From: Elusimicrobia bacterium RIFCSPHIGHO2_02_FULL_57_9
Lineage (GTDB): Bacteria; Elusimicrobiota; Elusimicrobia; UBA1565; UBA9628
Reading direction: 5' to 3'
Assembly (NCBI GenBank): GCA_001800015.1
Contig: MGUO01000087.1
Span: 1 to 8,575 of the forward strand
Length of the DNA stretch: 8,575 bases
Made by a program: the position numbers and the translations under genes. The notes under the pieces were generated by a model. It saw nothing but the letters and a program-made list of their open reading frames with translations. It had not been told where the DNA came from and ran no database searches. Below are positions 1 to 6,216 of this stretch, piece after piece. How positions within the stretch are numbered: the stretch's first letter is position 1; each line of letters begins with the position of its first letter.

Positions 1-1
1 T

Positions 2-73
2 GTGATTCCGCGGCCGCATGACGATCTCGAGAAATATCTAGACCAGATCGCCGTTAAATCGCACCGGCCATAG
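2..73 (+). CDS. C-terminal end of a BMC-domain microcompartment shell protein (5' truncated)
   Basis: The second frame from the window edge is open and ends at TAG 71-73. It encodes a tail starting VIPRPHDDLEKYLDQ. The VIPRPH-x-D/E-L/V-E pattern is the characteristic end of the BMC domain in hexameric shell proteins of the PduA/EutM type, where the last strand and helix read roughly HVIPRPHxDVEKIL. These proteins tile the polyhedral shell of bacterial microcompartments, which enclose enzymes that handle volatile or toxic aldehyde intermediates. Only about 23 residues are visible, so pore residues and the exact shell subtype cannot be judged. It lies 13 nt upstream of the next gene, whose N-terminus looks like a microcompartment targeting helix, and that supports the call. 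Most of the gene lies left of the window. Confidence 0.68.
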   Translation: MIPRPHDDLEKYLDQIAVKSHRP

Positions 74-86
74 GCCGGGCGATATT

Positions 87-407
87 GTGCTAACGAGGGA
101 TGACCTCATCGATCTCATTTTACGGCATTTGAGGCCGGCGGTTTGCGCGCCGGAGGCGTCTAGTAAAGGGCCTCCGGGACCGGCCGAGCGGAACGCTTCC
201 TTGCGGCCGGCGCCGGAGGCGCAGAGTCATAAGGAAAGGCGCTTTGAGCGGCCCAGTCCTGCGGGGCGGCTTTTTCTATCCGAGTACGAAATAAAAAAGA
301 GGTTGACGGAAACAGCGCAACACCTTACAATACCTGAAGAAGCGATTTTAAGCCCGCTGGCGTCGGATTGGCTGGTATTGAAAGGCATAAAAATCATACG
401 GGAGTGA
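87..407 (+). CDS. Small putative microcompartment-associated protein with encapsulation-peptide-like N-terminus
   Basis: This is a 106-aa protein with a GTG start. It is the only standard start between an in-frame TAG at 39-41 and the conserved-looking N-terminus, but its ribosome-binding site is weak. Residues 2-16 (LTRDDLIDLILRHLR) form a short amphipathic helix, followed by a Pro/Ala/Glu-rich linker at about 17-60. That layout is typical of encapsulation peptides that carry cargo into BMC shells. Residues 61-106 form a compact segment (LSEYEIKKRL, then IPEEAILSPLASDWL, then KGIKI). It resembles the N-terminal segment of EutT/PduO-type cobalamin adenosyltransferase-related BMC proteins (pattern LTPAARDFL), but it is too short to be that enzyme. 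The linker contains a copy of the 41-bp palindromic repeat (residues 21-34) and a second partial motif (residues 41-46). The upstream neighbour is a BMC shell protein tail. The function is unknown and the BMC link is inferred. Confidence 0.72.
   Translation: MLTRDDLIDLILRHLRPAVCAPEASSKGPPGPAERNASLRPAPEAQSHKERRFERPSPAGRLFLSEYEIKKRLTETAQHLTIPEEAILSPLASDWLVLKGIKIIRE
148..188 (+). repeat. Dispersed palindromic repeat, copy 1 (inside the 106-aa gene)
   Basis: This is a 41-bp unit that matches 2562-2602 at 40 of 41 positions. Its core is a perfect 8-bp inverted repeat, CCGGAGGC (150-157) and GCCTCCGG (170-177), around the 12-nt loop GTCTAGTAAAGG, followed by ACCGGCCGAG (179-188). It is translated as PEASSKGPPGPAE in the linker between the N-terminal helix and the C-terminal domain. 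Copy 2 is read in the same frame. Confidence 0.9.
206..222 (+). repeat. Partial repeat-related motif next to copy 1
   Basis: The 13-mer GCCGGCGCCGGAG (206-218), continuing GCGC, repeats the left part of the palindromic element about 60 nt after copy 1. The same 13-mer occurs twice, as its reverse complement, on the two sides of copy 3 in comM (6749-6761 and 6789-6801). It is translated as PAPEA, echoing the PEASSK of the full copy. It may be a decayed second copy or a part of a longer unit. GC-rich low complexity is an alternative explanation. Confidence 0.5.
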
Positions 408-412
408 CTGGG

Positions 413-1498
413 ATGGTGGATATAAGCAATCTGCTTAAACTGATGGTCAAAAAGGACATATCCGATATACATTTTAAGGCGGAATCCTACCCGGCCCTGC
501 GTCTTCACGGCTCCATGATCATGGCTAACAGCCTTCCTAAATTGAGCGCCGAGGACGTCAAGACCATCGCTTATCAGATTATGAATGAGCAGCAGGCCAA
601 GGAATTTGAGCGCGAGCTGGAGCTGGACATGGCCTACAGCCTGGACGGCATTTCGCGCTTCCGGGTCAATATTTTCCGCCAAAAGCGCACTATCGGCCTA
701 AGTTTGCGCGTGGTGCCCATGAAGCTTCATACTTTCGAGGAATTGAATCTCCCGGTGGAATCCCTGAAAAAATTAGGCGCCGAGAGCCGGGGCTTGATCC
801 TATTTGCCGGAATTACCGGCGCCGGCAAGACCACGACCATGAACAGTTTTCTCCATTATTTAAACAGCGCCCATTCATTTCGCATCGTTACCGTGGAGGA
901 TCCCATCGAGTTTTATCATACCGATGTTAAATCAACGATTGTGCAGCGGGAAGTGGGGCATGACACGAAAAGCTTTCCCATGGCGCTAAAGCATATATTG
1001 CGCCAAGATCCGGACGTGGTGGTAATCGGGGAAATGCGGGATTTGGAGGCCATGCAGGCGGGCATTATGGCAGCCGAGACCGGGCATCTGGTGCTTTCCA
1101 CCATTCACACCATGGATACGGTGCAGACTTTCGACCGGCTGGTTGATTCGCATCCGGCGCATCAGCATGTCCAGGTCCGCCAGCAGCTAGCCAATTGCCT
1201 GAAGGGTATCGTGGGCCAGAGGCTGGTTTCGTCAAAGGACGGGAAAAGCCGCTTCCCGGCGTCCGAAATATTGATGAATAACAGTCTGATCCGGGCCCAA
1301 CTGCTCGATGGCAAGTTGGGCGAGGTTTATAAGGTGCTGGAGAAAGGCGCTTACTATGGGATGCGGACTTTCGACCAGGATCTGCTGCGGCTCTATCAGG
1401 AAGGCAAAATCGATTCCAAGGCGGCTATCGATAATTCGACGACCCCGCAGGACTTGGCGTTAAGGATTCAAGGTTTGTCCACTGGTACCGCTGTCTAG
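413..1498 (+). CDS. pilT: PilT-family type IV pilus retraction ATPase
   Basis: The product is a 361-aa cytoplasmic hexameric ATPase of the PilT/PilU group, which depolymerises type IV pili and powers twitching motility and DNA uptake. The N-terminal PAS-like domain opens with LLKLMVKKDISDIHF and PALRLHGSM. The RecA-like core has Walker A GITGAGKTTT (residues 133-142), an Asp-box region (TVEDPIEF), a Walker B/GEMRD segment (202-210, E207) and a His box TGHLVLSTIHT (223-233, H225 and H232). These motifs and the length fit PilT or PilU rather than the longer GspE/PilB assembly ATPases, which carry a tetracysteine motif missing here. The ATG at 413 is preferred over a TTG at 368: GGGAG lies 8 nt upstream of it, it gives the family N-terminus, and it falls just after the upstream stop (405-407). 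PilT and PilU cannot be separated with certainty. No pilin or other pil gene is in view. Confidence 0.93.
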   Translation: MVDISNLLKLMVKKDISDIHFKAESYPALRLHGSMIMANSLPKLSAEDVKTIAYQIMNEQQAKEFERELELDMAYSLDGISRFRVNIFRQKRTIGLSLRVVPMKLHTFEELNLPVESLKKLGAESRGLILFAGITGAGKTTTMNSFLHYLNSAHSFRIVTVEDPIEFYHTDVKSTIVQREVGHDTKSFPMALKHILRQDPDVVVIGEMRDLEAMQAGIMAAETGHLVLSTIHTMDTVQTFDRLVDSHPAHQHVQVRQQLANCLKGIVGQRLVSSKDGKSRFPASEILMNNSLIRAQLLDGKLGEVYKVLEKGAYYGMRTFDQDLLRLYQEGKIDSKAAIDNSTTPQDLALRIQGLSTGTAV

Positions 1499-1526
1499 CG
1501 TTGCGACCGGTTCGCTCGAAACGCTA
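1496..1526 (+). other. Candidate stem-loop in the gap after pilT
   Basis: TAGCGTT (1496-1502, starting at the pilT stop codon) can pair with AACGCTA (1520-1526). Inside it GCGA and TCGC can pair further. No T-run follows, so it is not a standard intrinsic terminator. It occupies most of the 46-nt gap between pilT and the next gene and could act in mRNA processing or partial termination. The role is inferred. Confidence 0.4.
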
Positions 1527-1544
1527 AGCCGCCTTGTTGAGAGA

Positions 1545-2183
1545 ATGGCTGATAACCCCGAGAAGCAGAAGGAAGAGGAAATCTGGGCCGTCCTAAACGA
1601 CCTAAACAGCATATTAAAGAATGATAAGCCTGCGGCTTGCGATGCGCCGGCTCCTCCCGCTGCGCCGGCTGCTCCTCCGGCACAACCCGCGTCTTTGCCG
1701 CCAGCACCGGTGGCCGCTCCACCGCCGGTTGCTGCCGCTCCGCCGCCGATCACTACCGCTCCGCTACCGGCCGCAGCGCCCCCATCGGCTGATATTCTCG
1801 CCGATATCCCCAAGGACCAGATCAGGAGGGTGGCGATTCTTTTTTCCGCCGGCTATCGCCAAAAAAAAGACGACCTTATCGGCTTCCTGGATCAATCCGC
1901 CTTGACCATTTCCAAGAAACCGCTTTACCTGCGCAAGGTTTTTTTCGAAGAAATTAAATCCGACAGCGATGCGAAAGAACTGGTGGCGAAAATCTTGAGC
2001 GCGCATGCCGTCGTGGCTTTGGGGATATTGGAGGGATTTTTCGATGGGAAAATCCGAGAATTACAGGAGGCCATGAACGCGGGAGGGCTTCTGTTCCGGG
2101 TCATTTCTCCCATGGATATCCAGAAAAGATCCATGGCCGTGGACATTCTCGTTGATATGCTTCTTTTAAATCCGGAGGCCTGA
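1545..2183 (+). CDS. Unrecognised 212-aa protein with a Pro/Ala-rich linker
   Basis: I do not recognise a family. Three parts are visible. Residues 1-27 form a charged helix (MADNPEKQKEEEIWAVLNDL). Residues 28-81 are a low-complexity Pro/Ala linker. Residues 82-212 form a mixed alpha/beta domain starting ADILADIPKDQIRRVAILF and containing the hydrophobic run HAVVALGILEGFF, ending in an amphipathic helix (VDILVDMLLL). No signal peptide, membrane span, Walker motif or metal-binding motif is apparent, so a cytoplasmic adaptor is plausible. The ATG has only a weak GAGAG upstream. The stop overlaps the start of the DnaA-like gene by one base (TGATG), which implies translational coupling and suggests the two products act together. 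Both carry similar Pro/Ala linkers. Confidence 0.85.
   Translation: MADNPEKQKEEEIWAVLNDLNSILKNDKPAACDAPAPPAAPAAPPAQPASLPPAPVAAPPPVAAAPPPITTAPLPAAAPPSADILADIPKDQIRRVAILFSAGYRQKKDDLIGFLDQSALTISKKPLYLRKVFFEEIKSDSDAKELVAKILSAHAVVALGILEGFFDGKIRELQEAMNAGGLLFRVISPMDIQKRSMAVDILVDMLLLNPEA
2174..2178 (+). promoter_or_regulatory. Ribosome-binding site for the DnaA-like gene
   Basis: GGAGG lies 4 nt upstream of the ATG at 2183, inside the last codons of the preceding gene. It fixes the start of the coupled downstream gene. Confidence 0.65.
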
Positions 2184-3805
2184 TGGAACAATGGGAAATC
2201 CGTCCCGATCCGAAGGCCTCCGATCCCGGACGCCATACGCTGCTCATCAAAGGCGGCATGAAGGATGTTGCCGCCGTGATCCGCAAGCTGGGAGCGAGTT
2301 GCGGGCGGCCTTCTTCTTCCCGCGTACCCAAGGGTTATGATTTCCGGCTGCCGCTGCACCGCTTAGAGGCCGGGGATATGGAAAAAATCAATTCCCTGCT
2401 CGACGGCCTGTTGTCCCGGCCCAAACAAACCCTGGCGTCCAAAATAGTCCCCGCAGCCAAGCCGATGGCTGATGAGCCCGCGCTTGCCGCCGCGCCGGTC
2501 AAGCGCCCCCTGCCGCCCAAACCCAAGGAGCCGCCGCCAATTAGCATTCCGAGCGCGCCGCCGCCGGAGGCGTCTAGTAAAGGGCCTCCGGCACCGGCCG
2601 AGTCGTTTATCAAAGTCTGGCATACCCGTCAGAAGTTTGATCCGCGGCTTAATTTCGAATCCCTGCTTGTCGGCACCTATAACCGTTTCGCGCATGCGGC
2701 GGCGAGTTCGGTAGTGGGCAGTCCGGGCACGATGTATAACCCGCTGTTTCTTTACGGTCCGCCGGGCTGCGGCAAGAGTCATTTAATTCAGGCCGTCGGC
2801 GGGGGCTTAGCGCAGAACCTGGGTGACGAGCAGGTCATTTTCAGCTCCGGACCGCGTTTGTCCCATGCCGCCAATATTGCCGTAAACCGCGGCGATACCG
2901 GCAAGCTTGAGGTGTTTTTCAAGACGGCCAAGGCCATGGTCATAGACGATTTTCATCTTCTGGCTGTCAATGCAGAGAATCAAGGCTTTTTAGCCCGTGT
3001 TTTCAATCATTTTTTAAGCCGGAACCTTCAGGTCGTGCTTGCTTCTCTGTATGCTCCACGCGCCGTGTCGGCGTTGGAAGAGGCGCTGAAAATGTCGTTA
3101 AGAAAGGGCTGGTCCGTTGATTTAAAAACGCCGCCGGCCGCGGTACAGCTGGAAATTGTCCGAACTTTCTTCGCGGCTAGCGGCTTGACCATCGAGCCAT
3201 CGGATATCAACGACCTGCGCGGAAGAGTCGGCGAAGATTATCTCGAGATGATCCACTGGATGCGGCGTGTGGCGGGTCTTATTCAGACCCTAAATATTGA
3301 CACGAAGAACGGATTGCGAAATTACTTTGATATACTTTTTAAGACGACCACCGCGCCGCTCCCATCATCTGGCGAGCAGATGTCTTCAGCCGGCTTCGCT
3401 CCTCCTCAGGCGGCGGCCAAGTCCCGTGGTTTGGCCTTTGTGCTAACGCGGCAGGATGAAGGCATGGTTTCCTGGATGATCGACCGGTTTTACGCGGCGG
3501 CCCGGCCCTTGAATCTTCCCCCAGCCTATCGCCATGCCCTCACTCAGATTTACGACGCCAATCAGCCCTTCGGCGCGCCCTTTCAGATCGGCGAAGGCTG
3601 CCTAAGCGCGGGAGCCCAGGCCGCGCTCGTTGTCGGTCCCCCCCAGAGAAGCCCTCTCGCGGGACAATCCGCGGAATTTTCCCATGCCGTCCTCCATGTG
3701 CTCAAAAGCCTGGGCCTGGCCGCGGGCTGGATCGCCCATTCCGAGGCCGTCACACCCCAGGATTTCATGCGCGTCCATCTTGACTTGCTCTCGTCCGAGC
3801 CCTAA
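2183..3805 (+). CDS. DnaA-type AAA+ ATPase in a non-canonical, three-part protein
   Basis: This 540-aa protein has a DnaA domain III-like centre. FDPRLNFESLLVG followed by YNRFAHAAA and NPLFLYG closely follows the start of the DnaA ATPase domain. Walker A is GPPGCGKS (192-199) and Walker B is MVIDDFHLL (from 252). An arginine-finger-like segment (LRKGWSVDL) and a sensor II-like segment (MRRVAGLIQ) are also present. Nucleotide-dependent assembly, as in DnaA or Hda, is therefore likely. The rest is unlike DnaA. An unrecognised N-terminal domain (1-90) is followed by a Pro-rich linker (about 95-141, containing repeat copy 2). A second linker (about 388-415) leads to an unrecognised C-terminal domain, with no DnaA domain IV helix-turn-helix signature. 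It is thus not the replication initiator. It overlaps both neighbours by one base, including the downstream histidine kinase. The actual role is unknown. Confidence 0.87.
   Translation: MEQWEIRPDPKASDPGRHTLLIKGGMKDVAAVIRKLGASCGRPSSSRVPKGYDFRLPLHRLEAGDMEKINSLLDGLLSRPKQTLASKIVPAAKPMADEPALAAAPVKRPLPPKPKEPPPISIPSAPPPEASSKGPPAPAESFIKVWHTRQKFDPRLNFESLLVGTYNRFAHAAASSVVGSPGTMYNPLFLYGPPGCGKSHLIQAVGGGLAQNLGDEQVIFSSGPRLSHAANIAVNRGDTGKLEVFFKTAKAMVIDDFHLLAVNAENQGFLARVFNHFLSRNLQVVLASLYAPRAVSALEEALKMSLRKGWSVDLKTPPAAVQLEIVRTFFAASGLTIEPSDINDLRGRVGEDYLEMIHWMRRVAGLIQTLNIDTKNGLRNYFDILFKTTTAPLPSSGEQMSSAGFAPPQAAAKSRGLAFVLTRQDEGMVSWMIDRFYAAARPLNLPPAYRHALTQIYDANQPFGAPFQIGEGCLSAGAQAALVVGPPQRSPLAGQSAEFSHAVLHVLKSLGLAAGWIAHSEAVTPQDFMRVHLDLLSSEP
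2562..2602 (+). repeat. Dispersed palindromic repeat, copy 2 (inside the DnaA-like gene)
   Basis: This copy is 40/41 identical to 148-188. The arms are CCGGAGGC (2564-2571) and GCCTCCGG (2584-2591). One extra G-C pair (2563 with 2592) makes a 9-bp stem around the same 12-nt loop. It is read in the same frame as copy 1, giving PEASSKGPPAPAE (residues 128-140), and sits in the linker just before the AAA+ domain. Confidence 0.9.
3366..3382 (+). repeat. Short perfect palindrome in the second linker of the DnaA-like gene
   Basis: CATCTG (3366-3371) and CAGATG (3377-3382) form a perfect inverted repeat around the loop GCGAG. The segment encodes PSSGEQMS between the AAA+ domain and the C-terminal domain, a position like that of the 41-bp repeats. 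Only one copy is in this window, so calling it a repeat family is inference. Confidence 0.35.
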
Positions 3806-5214
3806 TGGGGGAACTGACACCCGCGGTGACGGCCATTCTCATGGCGCTGGCCGGCGCTTTGTCCGCTTTCGCGGTTTACTGGTATTTCATTTTTCGCCGC
3901 GTGCTGCCGCTGGAGGCCAGCCTTGAGGAGCTGCGCCGGCAGGCCGAGCAGTTCCGGGAGTTCTCCATTAAGAAATCCCGCGAAGCCAAAACCCTTTACG
4001 ACGTCGCCGCGCTCACCGCGCAGGCCACCCAGGCGCAATCAGCCTTAAGCGCGATGGTGGCCATCATCGCCACATATCTGGAAGCCGATGTGGCGGCTTT
4101 CCTACTGTTGGACGAGGCTACCGGCGAGCTGGTGACTCAACCCGGGGGCCATGGCCTTGAAAAAGAGGAGCAGAGCTACCGTATCCCCTTGGCCGACGGG
4201 AATTCCTCATCGGCCCGGGTTTTTAAAAGCGGGCAAGTTTTTATCACCGGGGATGCTCAAAACGACCCGGGCGTGATCACCCATTACGCGCGGCTTTGGA
4301 AGATTCATTCCTTAATGACGGTGCCGATCAAGAAGGACGGCCGCTCTATCGGGGTGATAAGGGCCGGCAGCTTCAAGCGCGATTATTTCACTCGCGAACA
4401 CGCGGAATTGATGGGTGTGGTGGCGACCGAGGCCGCGACGATCGTCGAGACCGCGATGCTCAACCGCAAGCTCGCAGAAACAGCGCAACAATTGGAGGCC
4501 TTGAATCGTATAAAAGATGACTTCGTTTCGACCGTCAGCCATGAATTCAAGACGCCGCTGACGACCATTAAGGGATTTGTGAGCGTGATGTTGGAGGGGG
4601 ATACGGGCAAATTGACCGAGCAGCAAGTGAAATTTTTAACCGTGGCGAAAACCGCCGTCGGCCGGCTTGAGCAGATGGTCGGCGAACTATTGGACCTTTC
4701 CAAACTGGAAGGGGAGATGGCCATGGAATTCAAGCCCATGGTTCTCGATAGTCTGCTGCGGGCCAGCGTGGAAGCCTACAGGTCCCAAGCCCAGGCGGGG
4801 GGCAAGGCCCTGTTTTATGACATTCCCAAGGGACTTCCCATGGTGAGAGGGGATGAGAGCTGGCTGCGTTTGGTGGTCGACAACTTGATCTCCAATGCCT
4901 TAAAATTCACGCGCTCGAACGGCTGTGTGCGCATCTCGGCCATGGAAAAAGGGGATTTCATCATGGTCTGCGTCGAGGACAACGGCATCGGAATACATCC
5001 GGAGGACAAAGAGCGCATTTTCGATAAATTTTACCGAGCCCGCAACAGCAATGAGATTTCCGCGCCGGGCACGGGGCTGGGCTTGGCCATCGCCCGGCAG
5101 GTTGTCGCCAAGCATGGCGGCAAGATGTGGTTTGAATCGGAATTGGGGCGAGGAACGCGGTTTTTCTTCGTGTTAGCCCTGGCGTCTCATGGCGAGGAGG
5201 CGAGGATTCAATGA
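3805..5214 (+). CDS. Membrane-anchored GAF-domain sensor histidine kinase
   Basis: This 469-aa protein should autophosphorylate on a histidine and pass phosphate to a response regulator. A single N-terminal membrane segment (about residues 8-32, ILMALAGALSAFAVYWYFIF) is followed by a coiled-coil stretch (LEASLEELRRQAEQF). A GAF-type sensor domain spans about 60-215, then a second coiled coil (LAETAQQLEALNRIKDDF). The HisKA H box is VSHEFKTPL, with phosphoacceptor H246. The ATPase domain has N box DNLISNA (359-365), G1 EDNGIGI (391-397), an F box (IFDKFYR) and G2 GTGLGLAI (422-429). All key residues are present, so it should be active. With almost nothing outside the membrane, the GAF domain probably senses a cytoplasmic signal. 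The start overlaps the DnaA-like stop (TAATG) and the stop overlaps the lipoprotein start (ATGA). No response regulator is in view, so it is an orphan kinase here. Confidence 0.94.
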   Translation: MGELTPAVTAILMALAGALSAFAVYWYFIFRRVLPLEASLEELRRQAEQFREFSIKKSREAKTLYDVAALTAQATQAQSALSAMVAIIATYLEADVAAFLLLDEATGELVTQPGGHGLEKEEQSYRIPLADGNSSSARVFKSGQVFITGDAQNDPGVITHYARLWKIHSLMTVPIKKDGRSIGVIRAGSFKRDYFTREHAELMGVVATEAATIVETAMLNRKLAETAQQLEALNRIKDDFVSTVSHEFKTPLTTIKGFVSVMLEGDTGKLTEQQVKFLTVAKTAVGRLEQMVGELLDLSKLEGEMAMEFKPMVLDSLLRASVEAYRSQAQAGGKALFYDIPKGLPMVRGDESWLRLVVDNLISNALKFTRSNGCVRISAMEKGDFIMVCVEDNGIGIHPEDKERIFDKFYRARNSNEISAPGTGLGLAIARQVVAKHGGKMWFESELGRGTRFFFVLALASHGEEARIQ

Positions 5215-6215
5215 GCCGCAAAAATTCAGTTTTTTTATGGTTATTGCCGCTTCTCGCCTTGGGCTGCGGTGGAACGCTTCAGGTCGGCGCATATAAGTCC
5301 GGGCAGGTCGTGGAAGCCGAGGGAAGCGATCTTAAGGAGGCTGAAAGAAAAGCCGTCTCAAGTCTTTTCATCCTTTATCTTTCCAGCGCGGCGCAGGTTT
5401 CCTCGGTCGGTTCCCTGGACCGGGATATTCTGGCTCATGCCGCCGGCTATATCGAAAAACAGGAAGTCCTGGAGTCTTCCCACGGCAGAGTCCGTCTTCT
5501 GGCCCTGGTGCTTTACTCCAAGCTGGGCCGTGCGCTCGAGACCATGGGCATTGTCCGGCCGCAGGGCGTTAAGGCTCGTCCCCGCGTGGCCATCTCCATA
5601 GAGGAAAAAGACGCGCAGGCCTCCCACCCAGGGAAGGCGGCGCAGGCTTTGGGGCGCGTTTTAAGCGAGACAGGCTACTCGGTTAATTACGTTGAAAACG
5701 GCTCCGCGGCCGAGATTTTCGTTAGCGGCCAGGCTCGGGCCTTGCGGGTGCAGGACCAGCGCCTGGAAGACATGCACGTTTTCAAGGCGCGCCTGGAAAT
5801 AGAAGCGACCGGCATGAGCCGCTTGGTGCAGGAAGCCTCGGCCGTGGATTCTCAAGCCGATACGGCGGTGGACAAGGCCTTGAGCAACGCCGGGGAACTG
5901 GCCGGTGAAAAGCTGCGCTCGCATTTGGCGTCACGGTATCAAGAGCGCGATGAAATTACTCTGGTTGTTTTGGGCATCGGGGGGGTGGAGAAAACCGCCG
6001 AGTTGATCGAGACGCTGCGCGGCATGCCTCATATAGCGGCGGCGGCCCTCGATTCTATTTCCGACAGAAACGCCAAGCTGCGCCTGTTCACCGAAGAAAT
6101 ATCCGTTGAGGACTTGGCGGCAATGATCGTCAAGGACAAGACGATTCCCCTGGGAGTGCGGGTAGTCGAGCCCGAGTATCATTACCTGGAGCTGGCCAAC
6201 TCGGAAGTATTTTAA
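5211..6215 (+). CDS. Putative lipoprotein of unknown function, possibly FlgT/LPP20-like at the N-terminus
   Basis: This 334-aa protein begins with a lipoprotein signal peptide: a positively charged start, the hydrophobic run VFLWLLPLLALG and a lipobox ALGC with C19 as the lipidated residue. The mature part opens with a segment (VVEAEGSDLKEAERKAVSSLFILYLSS) resembling the first domain of FlgT/LPP20-type envelope proteins, where a small domain carries an EAxxxAV helix. Later segments (a predicted alpha/beta region around residues 120-220 and a final one at about 245-320) have no family I can name. It is expected to sit in the periplasm, probably on the outer membrane. The ATG overlaps the kinase stop by 4 nt and has a GGAGG-like site upstream, so it is coupled to the kinase. 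The lipoprotein call is strong and the family call is weak. Confidence 0.86.
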   Translation: MSRKNSVFLWLLPLLALGCGGTLQVGAYKSGQVVEAEGSDLKEAERKAVSSLFILYLSSAAQVSSVGSLDRDILAHAAGYIEKQEVLESSHGRVRLLALVLYSKLGRALETMGIVRPQGVKARPRVAISIEEKDAQASHPGKAAQALGRVLSETGYSVNYVENGSAAEIFVSGQARALRVQDQRLEDMHVFKARLEIEATGMSRLVQEASAVDSQADTAVDKALSNAGELAGEKLRSHLASRYQERDEITLVVLGIGGVEKTAELIETLRGMPHIAAAALDSISDRNAKLRLFTEEISVEDLAAMIVKDKTIPLGVRVVEPEYHYLELANSEVF

Positions 6216-6216
6216 C

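Noticed and set aside
230..290. GC-rich stretch followed by a T-run resembling a terminator inside the 106-aa gene
   Set aside because: It is coding sequence in the middle of the gene and the pairing is imperfect.
87..407. Calling the 106-aa protein a cobalamin adenosyltransferase (EutT or PduO)
   Set aside because: Only a short segment resembles the N-terminal part of that family. The catalytic domain is absent.
368..412. Upstream TTG start that would lengthen PilT by 15 residues
   Set aside because: It lies inside the preceding gene, the extra residues do not look like PilT, and the ATG at 413 has a well-placed GGGAG.
1460..1813. Antisense Gly/Ala-rich open frame opposite the start of the 212-aa gene
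   Set aside because: It is the mirror of the Pro/Ala codon run on the + strand and has no independent start signal or family features.
1861..1868. Run of eight A inside the 212-aa gene, a possible frameshift or slippage site
   Set aside because: The reading frame runs straight through to a stop that overlaps the next start, and no alternative product or downstream structure supports programmed slippage.
2183..3805. Calling the DnaA-like gene dnaA, with an origin of replication nearby
   Set aside because: The DNA-binding domain is missing, the neighbours are not dnaN/recF-type genes, and no cluster of DnaA boxes was noticed.
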